Both the position numbers and the translations under genes were made by a program. Under the pieces are notes generated by a model. That model saw only the letters and a program-made list of their open reading frames with translations. It searched no databases and was not told where the DNA came from. Source: Chloroflexota bacterium (lineage in GTDB: Bacteria > Chloroflexota > Limnocylindria > Limnocylindrales > CSP1-4). From it: a DNA stretch of 6,838 bases. The DNA lies in the NCBI GenBank assembly GCA_013695505.1, contig JACDAH010000050.1:1-6838 (forward strand), in the 5' to 3' direction. This document shows, piece after piece, positions 1-6,062 of this stretch (position 1 is its first letter; each line of letters begins with the position of its first letter).

Positions 1-596
1 AGCGACGCGAGGGCGTGTCGGCGCTCGACAAGCTCCACGTCTTCCTGCGTGCCCTCGAGGTGGACGAGACGCAGCGGAACACGGCCGAGACCGACCCGCT
101 CATGACCGCGCTCGGCCTGCCGTACCCGACGATCGTCGGGATCGTGGCCGGCGGCGAGTGGGCCTCGACCGTGCTCGACCGGCTCGTCGTCGACGGCCGC
201 TACGGCGTCAAGCTCGGGCAGTCACCGGCCGAGGCCGCCCGCGACCTGTTCCGCGCGATCGACGACGCCAACGAATCGGACCCGTTCCTTCGCGAGCATC
301 CGGCGACGGTCGAGATCGTCGGCGGCCAGTTCGGGTCTGGCCGGGTGCCGTCCGATCACGCCTTGCCCATGGGACTTGCCGACGCTGCGGAGGCGGTCAT
401 CGGCCGGCGGCCGGCCCTGCTCGGCGAGCCATACGGGGCGGACATGCGGCTATTCATCGACAGCGGCACGCCGTGCGTCATGTACGGCCCGGGTGACGTG
501 AAGCTGGCTCACAGCGCAAACGAGAACGTTCCGCTTGCCGAGGTCGAGGAATGCGCCGCCGTCCTCGCGGCGTGGGTCGTGCGCGAGCTCGGCTGA
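1..596 (+). CDS. M20-family zinc deacylase/peptidase (ArgE/DapE-like), C-terminal part, 5' end outside window
   Basis: Family knowledge: M20 enzymes are two-zinc amidohydrolases such as acetylornithine deacetylase (ArgE) and succinyl-diaminopimelate desuccinylase (DapE), usually about 350-450 residues and cytoplasmic. Seen here: 197 codons before the TGA at 594-596. The frame is open to the left edge (first full codon at base 3), so the GTG at 15 is internal and not the start. The visible part begins inside the dimerisation (lid) domain, with GGEWASTVLDRLVVDGR followed by GVKLGQSPAEAAR, which matches the usual AxxVPDxxxxxGRxGV...GE pattern. It then returns to the catalytic domain with GEPYGADMRLF, VMYGPGD and AHSANE. 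The His of AHSANE (codon 510-512) is the expected C-terminal zinc ligand. The other ligands (the H, D, E-E, D/E set) lie upstream of the window. Substrate cannot be named: ArgE, DapE and generic ArgE/DapE deacylases share these motifs. It converges on the transporter gene to its right. Confidence 0.88.
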   Translation, partial: RREGVSALDKLHVFLRALEVDETQRNTAETDPLMTALGLPYPTIVGIVAGGEWASTVLDRLVVDGRYGVKLGQSPAEAARDLFRAIDDANESDPFLREHPATVEIVGGQFGSGRVPSDHALPMGLADAAEAVIGRRPALLGEPYGADMRLFIDSGTPCVMYGPGDVKLAHSANENVPLAEVEECAAVLAAWVVRELG

Positions 597-610
597 GGGC
601 CCGCCCCTCA
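594..610 (+). terminator. Weak hairpin overlapping the stop codon of the M20 gene
   Basis: TGAGGG (594-599) pairs with CCCTCA (605-610) across a 5-nt loop, a perfect 6-bp stem that includes the stop codon. No T-run follows, so it is not a standard intrinsic terminator. The location, between convergent genes, is where transcription should end. A chance GC-rich palindrome is possible. Confidence 0.2.
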
Positions 611-832
611 ATGACCCGCAGGTTTCCGCCACGGCGAACGGGTTCGGGCGCGGGTCGATCTCGGCACGTTCCCGGTGCGCTCGGGCGGCCTGGCCGCGGG
701 GATGGCGCCACCTCGACCGTGGATCCGGCCTCCGGGCTCGTCATCAAGCCTTGGTTCCAGCCCGAAAGCCCCATGTTGTTCCCTTCGGCGGGAATGTCTG
801 CGTCTCGGTTTGGCGCGAACTGATCGCCGGCC
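597..832. other. Intergenic region between convergent genes; no supported gene
   Basis: This 236-nt stretch separates the stop of the M20 gene (+) from the stop of the transporter gene (-). It has no start with a plausible leader or ribosome site and no recognisable domain in any frame. It holds a second hairpin: TTCCC (779-783) pairs with GGGAA (790-794) around TTCGGC, extendable by two G-U pairs. Bases 740-823 are less GC-rich than the flanking genes, and their plus-strand reading ends in a protein-like tail (VIKPWFQPESPMLFPSAG and a few more residues, stop at 821-823). That could be a decayed gene end or chance; I do not call it a gene. Confidence 0.6.
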
Positions 833-2101
833 TCAGACAGACGCCTGGTCCCGGACAGCAGAGCGTCGGGCGATCACGAGCGCGGTCGGGACGATGACCA
901 GCCCGGCGCCGAGCAGCCCGAGCGCGGCGTAGCTCGCGGCGGCGACCACCACCCCCGACCCGAGGCTGGCGGCGGCCGCGGAGCTCCAGATCAGGCCGTC
1001 GACCAGGCCCTGGAGCCGGGTCCGCTCGGCGAGCGACAGCCCGTGTGTCAGGAGCGCCGAGCCGGCGACGAAGCCGAGGTTCCAGCCGTAGCCGAGCAGG
1101 AACAGGGCCACGAACAGCAAGGGTCCGCCGTCCGCCGGCGCAACCGCGGCAAGCACGGACGCGGCGGCGCTGAGCGCCAGGCCCGCGAGGATCACCGGCA
1201 TGGTGCCGAACCAGTCGGTGAGGCGGCCCGAAAGGGGCGAGAGGGCGTACATCCCGAGCGTGTGTCCGCTGATCACGATGCCGACGGCCGCGAGGTCCTG
1301 GTGATGGGCCTTCATGTGCAGCGGGGTCATCGTCATGACCAGGACCATCACGACCTGGACGGCCACGAGGGCGACGATCGCCACCGGGACGTTCGGGCGG
1401 CGCAGGACATCGGCGAGCGAGCCTGCTGCCGAGCGATCGCCGCCGGGATGGTCGTGGCGCGAGGACGTGTCGGCGAGAGCGTACGGGTCGGGCCGCAGGG
1501 CAAGGAGCGTCAGGATCGTCGCCGCACCGACGAACACGACCGGCACCAGAAACGCTCCCGAGAGCGGGGGCAGGCCGAGACCCTCGGCGAACGTGGCGGC
1601 CGGGGCGGCGAGATTCGGGCCGATCACCGCGCCGGCCGTCGCGCCCCAGACGACGAGACCGAGCGCGGACGCCCGTCGATCGGCCGGAAACAGGTCCGCA
1701 GCGACGTAGCGGGACAGCTGGTTCGAGGCATTCCCGAACCCGATCAGGACCGTTCCGACGAGCAGCAGGGGCAACGACGCCCAGATCACGGCGAGGGTTG
1801 CGACGAAGGCCCCGCTCAGGCCGACCGCATACCCGGCCGCGAGCCCGACCCGGCGGCCCGATCGAACCATGAGCTGCGACAGGAGGACCGCGCCCAACGC
1901 CGCGCCGAGGACTGCCGCGGCCCCCGGTGCGCCGCTCCAGGCGGTGTTCCCGGCGATCTGCTCGGCCGCGATCGACGACACCGTCGAGGCGGCGATGTGG
2001 CCGATGCTGCCGAGAGCGACGCCGGCGACGAGCGACCAGTGCGCCCGGCGGCGCAATCGGTCGAGGACGGATGCCGGGAGGTCGAGCGCCGGAGTGGTCA
2101 C
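833..2101 (-). CDS. Major facilitator superfamily (MFS) transporter, 12 TM
   Basis: A secondary transporter of the cytoplasmic membrane, 422 residues, the usual MFS size. Hydrophobic segments lie roughly at residues 22-42, 58-78, 85-107, 109-128, 145-165, 178-202, 238-260, 271-291, 302-321, 327-350, 366-386 and 388-411, i.e. 6+6 with a polar His/Asp-rich loop at 203-237 (SSRHDHPGGD). Motif-A-like turns follow TM2 (MVRSGRRVG, 68-76) and TM8 (SGRLTDWFG, 291-299), the conserved GxLxDxxG pattern of both halves. A His-rich stretch, MTPLHMKAHHQDL (258-270), precedes VGIVISGHTLGMY, a pattern I associate with actinobacterial-type MFS permeases. Substrate is unknown. The frame is open 171 codons further upstream into the helicase gene, but that extension is Arg/Pro-rich antigene-like sequence. 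I chose the GTG at 2101-2099 because the fold begins just after it and because a TAnnnT box lies 6 nt upstream. There is no Shine-Dalgarno. The helicase gene on the same strand ends 44 nt upstream. Confidence 0.87.
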   Translation of the reverse strand: MTTPALDLPASVLDRLRRRAHWSLVAGVALGSIGHIAASTVSSIAAEQIAGNTAWSGAPGAAAVLGAALGAVLLSQLMVRSGRRVGLAAGYAVGLSGAFVATLAVIWASLPLLLVGTVLIGFGNASNQLSRYVAADLFPADRRASALGLVVWGATAGAVIGPNLAAPAATFAEGLGLPPLSGAFLVPVVFVGAATILTLLALRPDPYALADTSSRHDHPGGDRSAAGSLADVLRRPNVPVAIVALVAVQVVMVLVMTMTPLHMKAHHQDLAAVGIVISGHTLGMYALSPLSGRLTDWFGTMPVILAGLALSAAASVLAAVAPADGGPLLFVALFLLGYGWNLGFVAGSALLTHGLSLAERTRLQGLVDGLIWSSAAAASLGSGVVVAAASYAALGLLGAGLVIVPTALVIARRSAVRDQASV

Positions 2102-2107
2102 CCGCGG

Positions 2108-2113
2108 AGGATA
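2108..2113 (-). promoter_or_regulatory. Putative -10 box (TATCCT) for leaderless transcription of the MFS gene
   Basis: On the minus strand TATCCT (2113-2108) is followed by exactly six bases (CCGCGG) and then the GTG start at 2101. Known: in many GC-rich bacteria a TAnnnT -10 box placed 6-7 nt before the start codon makes transcription begin at or next to the codon, giving leaderless mRNA. This also explains the missing Shine-Dalgarno. No convincing -35 is seen 16-18 nt upstream. The same spacing occurs before the helicase gene, which raises confidence. Confidence 0.5.
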
Positions 2114-2116
2114 GAC

Positions 2117-2140
2117 GGGCCGCGGACGCTGCCGCGGCTC
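2117..2140 (-). terminator. GC-rich hairpin between helicase-nuclease and MFS genes
   Basis: GCCGCGG (2119-2125) and CCGCGGC (2132-2138) form a perfect 7-bp stem with a 6-nt loop. It starts a few bases after the helicase stop (2148-2146) and ends just before the MFS -10 box. As plus-strand RNA the stem could reach 9 bp with one G-U pair. No U-tract follows on the minus strand, so it is at best a non-canonical terminator, an mRNA 3'-end stabiliser or an attenuator. The position, filling most of the 44-nt gap, is what makes it notable. Confidence 0.4.
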
Positions 2141-2145
2141 TCGGC

Positions 2146-5100
2146 TCAGAGCCCGAGGGTCGGGACGTCGACGCCCGCGAGCCGAGGACTGGCCTCGAGG
2201 ATCGCGGCGGGTGGCTCGACCCGGGTTGCCTGCTCCGCGGCGATCTCGACGAGCCGGCAGATCGCGTTGGCCTGGCGCATCTGCTCCGGGCCATGCGGGG
2301 CCACGAGCAGGAGGTCGGGGCTCGCGACGACGATCGCGAGACCCATCGCCCGCGACACCGCGACGTTCAGCCGGTGGCCGTCGTACAGGAACGCCATGCC
2401 GCGCGGTGCGTCGTCCGCGGACGAGGCGGCCATCGAGTAGATCGCGACCGGCGCTTCCTGGCCCTGGAACCGATCGACCGTCCCGACGCGAGCCTTGCGA
2501 CCGAGCCGCCGCTCGACGCTCGCCTGGATCTTCGCGACGTGGGCGTTGTACGGGGCCACGACCACGATGTCGCTCATTCCGAGCGCTCGGATTCGGCCGT
2601 GGCGATCGACCCATTCCCGGCCCAGGAGCTCCTCGATGGCGTCGGTGACGCGCTCCGCCTCCGCGATCGACGCCGAGGCATCACCGACGTGCACGACCGG
2701 CTGCCAGCGGATCCCGGACCCGCCGAATGGGGCCGATCCCGCGAGCGCCTGGCGGGCCGTCGACTCGGCCGGTTCGAGCCGTCCCTCGTAGAAGATCTCC
2801 GAGATGTAGCCGTTGACGTCGGGATGCATCCGGTACGTGGTCGGCAGCAGCAGGCCACGCTCCGGGGGCACGGTCAGGGCGTCCCCGACGAGGTGTTCCA
2901 GGGCCGAGACGCCGGCGCCTTCGGGATGGATGCCCTGGCTGACCTGGGGCAGCTGATTCGGGTCACCGAGCAGCACGATCGACTGTGCCGCGCCGGCTGC
3001 GGCGATCGCATTCGCAAGGCTCAACTGCCCGGCCTCGTCGACGAACAGTACGTCCACCGATTCGAGGAGGTCCTCCCGGGCCCAGAGCCACTGGGTCCCG
3101 GCAGCGATCTGGAATTCGCCGCGGATCAGCGGAGCGACGTCCTTGGAGTCGTCCACGACCCGCACGCCCGTCTTCGCGGAGCCGGCCTCGTCGTCGCAAC
3201 GCTGGACGGCGGTGAACGGCAGGTGCCGCTCCGCGAATGCCTCGGCCGTCTCGTCGAGCAGGTTCGTGATCGCCTTGTGGGACTGGGCGGTGATCCCGAC
3301 TCGTTGGCCGGATGCGACGAGGGCAGCGATCATCCGCGCCCCGGTCCACGTCTTGCCAGTCCCCGGCGGGCCCTGGATCGGGAGGACGCCGTGGTCGAGA
3401 TCCAGCGCGAGCCGGATCGCCGCGTCAAGCGGCAGCTCTCCCTCGGACCGGAGCGCGGTCGTGGACGGTTGGCCGGCCAACGAGGCGAGGCGAGGCGTCG
3501 TCCGCGCGACGAGGTCGCGGGCGGCCTGGAAGCGAGTGGAGCCGTCTCTCGGCTCGAACCCGCGGGCGAGCACATCGTCAGCGATGCGACGGAGCGCGTC
3601 GCGCAGGACGTCGACATTGATCGGCTTGCCGGGGATCACCGCGGCCGGGTGACGGTCCAGCTTCGTGGCTGTCCGGTGAATGTCGATCGAGCCCGTGATG
3701 TCGTCGATCGCCGCGACCAGGCCCGTGTCGAGACCCCGCTTGCTGTCCGGCTCGACCGCGGAGCGGCCGACCCGGATCCGGTGGTCCTGCGGCTCGAACC
3801 GGTAGCGCCGGACGAAGCCACCCTGGCCGCGCGGCTCGACGTCCGTCTCGTAGACGAGCCCGCCGATGCCCTCGCTGGATTCGATCAGCTCGTTCATGCC
3901 CATCTGGTTGAGCCGGTAGAAGTTCCACCACTCGGGCTTAGCGTCTCGACCGTGCCAGTCGAGGAGCTGTGCCAGCAGCCAGCGGCTGCGCTGCTCGTCG
4001 GTCGCGGAGCGACGGTCGGCCGGGACATCGCTCGTGAGGATCTCGACCCGGCGCGCGATCTCCGCCTGGTACGCGGACTGCTTCTCGCCGGGCAGCCCGT
4101 CCCCGACCGTCGGCCGCTCCATCGACCAGCCGCGCCCGATCGCCTCCGCACGTCGCTGTTCGAGCCAGTCCCGAAGCATCCACGTGGAAACGCAGTCGTC
4201 CCGGTTGTAGTCGGCGAGATCCGCGAGATGCTGCGCGTCGCCGTCGCGAAGCCACGTCTCGTAGGCCACGACCGAGAACCCGGCGTCGGTCACCGGGCCT
4301 TCGCGCGCCGGCAGGTAGAACTTCTCGATCCGTTTGATCGAGTACGACTCGACCGACGCCCGGATGCCCTGGCGCACGACGTTGTAGAGATCGACGAGGA
4401 TCCCGCCGCGGAGCAACCGGTCGACCTCGTCCACCCGCGTGCCGTGGCGCTGCATCAGCCGCTTGATCGCACCGGCTTCATAGCCCGCGTAGTGGTACAC
4501 GTGCATCCCCGGGTCCCGGGCGAGGCGATCCATGACCAGGTCGATCAGGGTCTCGAAGGCCGCCTTCTCGCCCGCCCGATCGTGACCCCAGAGCGCCCGA
4601 TAGACGGGCAGGCCGTCGACCGCCTCGACGAGCCCGAGGAGATACTCGAGACCGCCAGCCTCGATCCAGGGATCCGCCTCGATGTCGAAGAAGAGGTCGA
4701 GCCGCGACGGCTCGGGCAGGATGGCAAGGCCGCGGCCAGGCTCGTCGGGGATCGGCTCGATCAGCTCGTGGAGAAGCTGATGCCGGTCCTCGCCCTCGAC
4801 CTGGATCCTGGCCTGTTGACGGAGGCGATCGAGCGTCCGCGGGTTGAGGTCGGGAACGGTGGCACCCGGATCCAGCATCGCGAGGTGCCGGCGGGTCGGG
4901 ACGCCGCCTTCCTGAAGCCGCTCCGTGGCTGCCCGGCTCATGCCGGCGACAATGGACGGATGGTCGTCGGTCCGGCGGCGGTCCATGCACATCGGGAACC
5001 ACGCGCAGACGCGGCAGTGATCGACCGGATCCGGATAGGTCGACCGCGGAGCCAGCCGGCCGGCGCCGAAGACGCGGTCCTCGAACCGGCGCTTGACCGC

Positions 5101-5682
5101 CCGGTAGAACGCGGAGTAATCGTCGAGCCGGAGGGTGTGCGTCTCGGAGTCGCCGGTGATGACGTGGATGTGCTCGGGACGCCGGGCCTGGACGGTCTCG
5201 AGCCGGTCCGAATAGACACAGACCTGGAGCAGCGCCGAGCCCTTCACCGATCGCGCGAGCTTGGTGTCGGCCACCTCGTAGTGCCAGTCGCCCAGATCGG
5301 ACCCACCCTCCACCCGGAGGAGGAAGTCCGCATGGCCGCGCCAGCGACCGTCGAAGAGCGTCGCCTGGTAGATGACGTCGACCCCGCGCCGCATCGCCGC
5401 GACCGTATCCGCCTCCGCCGCGCGGAGCCGATCCGGGTTCGTCAGGCCTTCCTTGTGTCCTTCGTGGATCGACTTCCCGGCGGCCCGCAGCCGCTCGAGA
5501 TATGCCCGCTCGTGGGCATCGCCCCGCTCCTGGAGCAGAACGACCTCGGGATCGAGGCGCTGATGTGGCTTCTCCCAGAGCTCGCCGAGCCGCCCGAGCT
5601 CGAGGGACGTGAGGTGTCCGCATTCGAGAAAGCCGACGAGGTCCGTGGCGCTGACGATGATCGTCCCGTCGACGTCCTGCAC
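2146..5682 (-). CDS. TM0106-family RecB-like Fe-S nuclease / RNase H-like DEDD nuclease / UPF1-Dna2-like SF1 helicase fusion
   Basis: A 1178-residue cytoplasmic protein predicted to unwind and cut nucleic acid. Domains: (1) PD-(D/E)XK RecB/Cas4-like nuclease, about 10-240, with H57 (GDAHE), D119 (GHADF), D139-T-K141 and Q153xxxY157. C21 plus C223-x2-C226-x5-C232 fit the Cas4/AddB/Dna2 4Fe-4S staple. (2) A helix-hairpin-helix-like linker, about 245-295. (3) RNase H-like DEDDy domain, about 325-515: D333-I-E335, HYAGYE 397-402, D431 and Y492NRDD496. (4) A 515-755 region with the family-typical PEWWNFYRL (583-591). (5) SF1 helicase, about 755-1140: Walker A GPPGTGKT 771-778, Walker B VDEAGQ 881-886, GDPNQLPQ 906-913, TYRMHP 949-954, VGTVDRFQGQE 1066-1076 and RLNVAVSRA 1104-1112. 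All motifs look intact. The GTG start is fixed: an in-frame TAA lies four codons upstream (5694-5692) with no start codon between. A TAAGGT box lies 6 nt upstream and there is no clear ribosome site. The substrate and the role (repair, replication or defence) are unknown; family assignment is by motif recognition. Confidence 0.93.
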   Translation of the reverse strand: MQDVDGTIIVSATDLVGFLECGHLTSLELGRLGELWEKPHQRLDPEVVLLQERGDAHERAYLERLRAAGKSIHEGHKEGLTNPDRLRAAEADTVAAMRRGVDVIYQATLFDGRWRGHADFLLRVEGGSDLGDWHYEVADTKLARSVKGSALLQVCVYSDRLETVQARRPEHIHVITGDSETHTLRLDDYSAFYRAVKRRFEDRVFGAGRLAPRSTYPDPVDHCRVCAWFPMCMDRRRTDDHPSIVAGMSRAATERLQEGGVPTRRHLAMLDPGATVPDLNPRTLDRLRQQARIQVEGEDRHQLLHELIEPIPDEPGRGLAILPEPSRLDLFFDIEADPWIEAGGLEYLLGLVEAVDGLPVYRALWGHDRAGEKAAFETLIDLVMDRLARDPGMHVYHYAGYEAGAIKRLMQRHGTRVDEVDRLLRGGILVDLYNVVRQGIRASVESYSIKRIEKFYLPAREGPVTDAGFSVVAYETWLRDGDAQHLADLADYNRDDCVSTWMLRDWLEQRRAEAIGRGWSMERPTVGDGLPGEKQSAYQAEIARRVEILTSDVPADRRSATDEQRSRWLLAQLLDWHGRDAKPEWWNFYRLNQMGMNELIESSEGIGGLVYETDVEPRGQGGFVRRYRFEPQDHRIRVGRSAVEPDSKRGLDTGLVAAIDDITGSIDIHRTATKLDRHPAAVIPGKPINVDVLRDALRRIADDVLARGFEPRDGSTRFQAARDLVARTTPRLASLAGQPSTTALRSEGELPLDAAIRLALDLDHGVLPIQGPPGTGKTWTGARMIAALVASGQRVGITAQSHKAITNLLDETAEAFAERHLPFTAVQRCDDEAGSAKTGVRVVDDSKDVAPLIRGEFQIAAGTQWLWAREDLLESVDVLFVDEAGQLSLANAIAAAGAAQSIVLLGDPNQLPQVSQGIHPEGAGVSALEHLVGDALTVPPERGLLLPTTYRMHPDVNGYISEIFYEGRLEPAESTARQALAGSAPFGGSGIRWQPVVHVGDASASIAEAERVTDAIEELLGREWVDRHGRIRALGMSDIVVVAPYNAHVAKIQASVERRLGRKARVGTVDRFQGQEAPVAIYSMAASSADDAPRGMAFLYDGHRLNVAVSRAMGLAIVVASPDLLLVAPHGPEQMRQANAICRLVEIAAEQATRVEPPAAILEASPRLAGVDVPTLGL

Positions 5683-5688
5683 GAGCCA

Positions 5689-5694
5689 ACCTTA
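5689..5694 (-). promoter_or_regulatory. Putative -10 box (TAAGGT) for leaderless transcription of the helicase-nuclease gene
   Basis: On the minus strand TAAGGT (5694-5689) is followed by six bases (TGGCTC) and the GTG start at 5682. TAAGGT fits the TAnnnT -10 consensus of GC-rich bacteria, and the spacing puts the transcription start on the G of GTG. The alternative reading, AAGG as a Shine-Dalgarno, is weaker than consensus and rather far from the GTG. A GTGACA element, 5 of 6 to TTGACA, lies upstream but with a 23-nt spacer, too long for a normal -35. Confidence 0.55.
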
Positions 5695-5846
5695 GCCCGC
5701 CCCCATGCCACCTCGCCTGTCACACGGGCTGTCGCACCTGGGCACGCCATCGCGGCGTTGCCTTCTGCGGTCCTCGCTCATGCATCTGCGACTGCGCTCG
5801 CTCCGGTCCTCGGCCGCCTATGCGCTGACACACGCACGCGCGATGA

Positions 5847-5874
5847 ACGCCGAGGCCTTGCCCACCTTCGGCGT
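5847..5874. repeat. Inverted repeat in the intergenic block
   Basis: ACGCCGA (5847-5853) and TCGGCGT (5868-5874) are exact reverse complements 14 nt apart. On the plus strand the stem can extend inward by a G-U and a G-C pair, giving 9 bp with a 10-nt loop. It lies about 150 nt upstream of the helicase promoter. It could be an operator-like site or an RNA hairpin. No flanking T-run. Confidence 0.35.
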
Positions 5875-5917
5875 AGCCCATTCCGACAAACGCAGTCACG
5901 GCGCTGTCCTGATGGAC

Positions 5918-5934
5918 CGACGCTGGCGGCGTCG
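5918..5934 (-). terminator. Hairpin about 30 nt after the restored stop of the right-hand gene
   Basis: CGACGC (5918-5923) pairs with GCGTCG (5929-5934) with a 5-nt loop, a perfect 6-bp GC stem. Read on the minus strand it follows the TGA at 5966-5964 at a terminator-like distance. There is no U-tract, so this is only a candidate for the 3' end of that transcript. Confidence 0.25.
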
Positions 5935-5963
5935 CCCTGAAACGCGCCGGCGACGCTCGATCG

Positions 5964-6062
5964 TCAAGCCGGTCGCAGCGAGCGCCAGGTGTCGAGTGCC
6001 CACTTCCAGTCATGCGGGTCGTCGATCACAATCCGGATCGCCGCACCGCGGCCGCGGACCGC
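5964..6062 (-). other. Displaced C-terminal tail of the right-hand gene (probable frameshift)
   Basis: In a different minus-strand frame from the upstream gene, bases 6062-5964 read AVRGRGAAIRIVIDD then PHDWKWALDTWRSLRPA and a TGA. This is balanced, amphipathic, tryptophan-containing sequence, unlike the Arg/Ala/Ser string that ends the intact frame. No usable start opens this segment as a gene of its own. Adding one base between 6063 and 6062 (AC-GCG to ACG-GCG or similar) joins it to the upstream frame as ...VEGFT-AVRGRG.... I infer that it is the true C-terminus. Confidence 0.55.

Larger units (their letters stand above)
5695..5963. other. Intergenic block with inverted repeats; no supported gene
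   Basis: About 270 nt between the unrecognised gene at the right (-) and the helicase promoter. Open frames here (for example minus strand 6013-5720) give Arg/Gln/Cys-rich peptides of low plausibility that do not look like folded proteins. The sequence is less codon-periodic than its neighbours, with purine/pyrimidine mixing and several CTCGCTC/GGTCCTCG near-repeats around 5770-5815. It contains two inverted repeats, listed separately. It could be a decayed gene, a dispersed genomic repeat or an RNA-level element; nothing in the sequence decides. Confidence 0.5.

Noticed and set aside
744..2294. A 516-codon minus-strand frame overlapping the MFS gene
   Set aside because: Arg/Pro-rich shadow of the transporter, with none of the hydrophobic segments seen in the neighbouring frame.
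2102..2614. A 171-codon N-terminal extension of the MFS transporter reading back into the helicase gene
   Set aside because: The extension is Arg/Pro/Gly-rich, overlaps conserved helicase motifs V and VI in another frame, and is not membrane-like. A GTG with a TAnnnT box explains the start at 2101.
2146..5682. Operon-encoded defence system with the MFS transporter as partner
   Set aside because: A membrane transporter is not a usual partner of a nuclease-helicase. Separate promoters and a hairpin lie between them, and no other defence gene is in the window.
1927..5940. A plus-strand open frame of 1337 codons antisense to the helicase-nuclease gene
   Set aside because: It is a shadow frame caused by GC-biased third positions of the real gene. 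Its translation is Arg/Asp/Pro-rich with no domain, while the opposite strand has complete nuclease and helicase motifs.
5720..6013. A 97-codon minus-strand frame in the intergenic block
   Set aside because: Gln/Arg/Cys-rich, no recognisable motif, no leader or ribosome site, and it overlaps the displaced tail of the right-hand gene in another frame.
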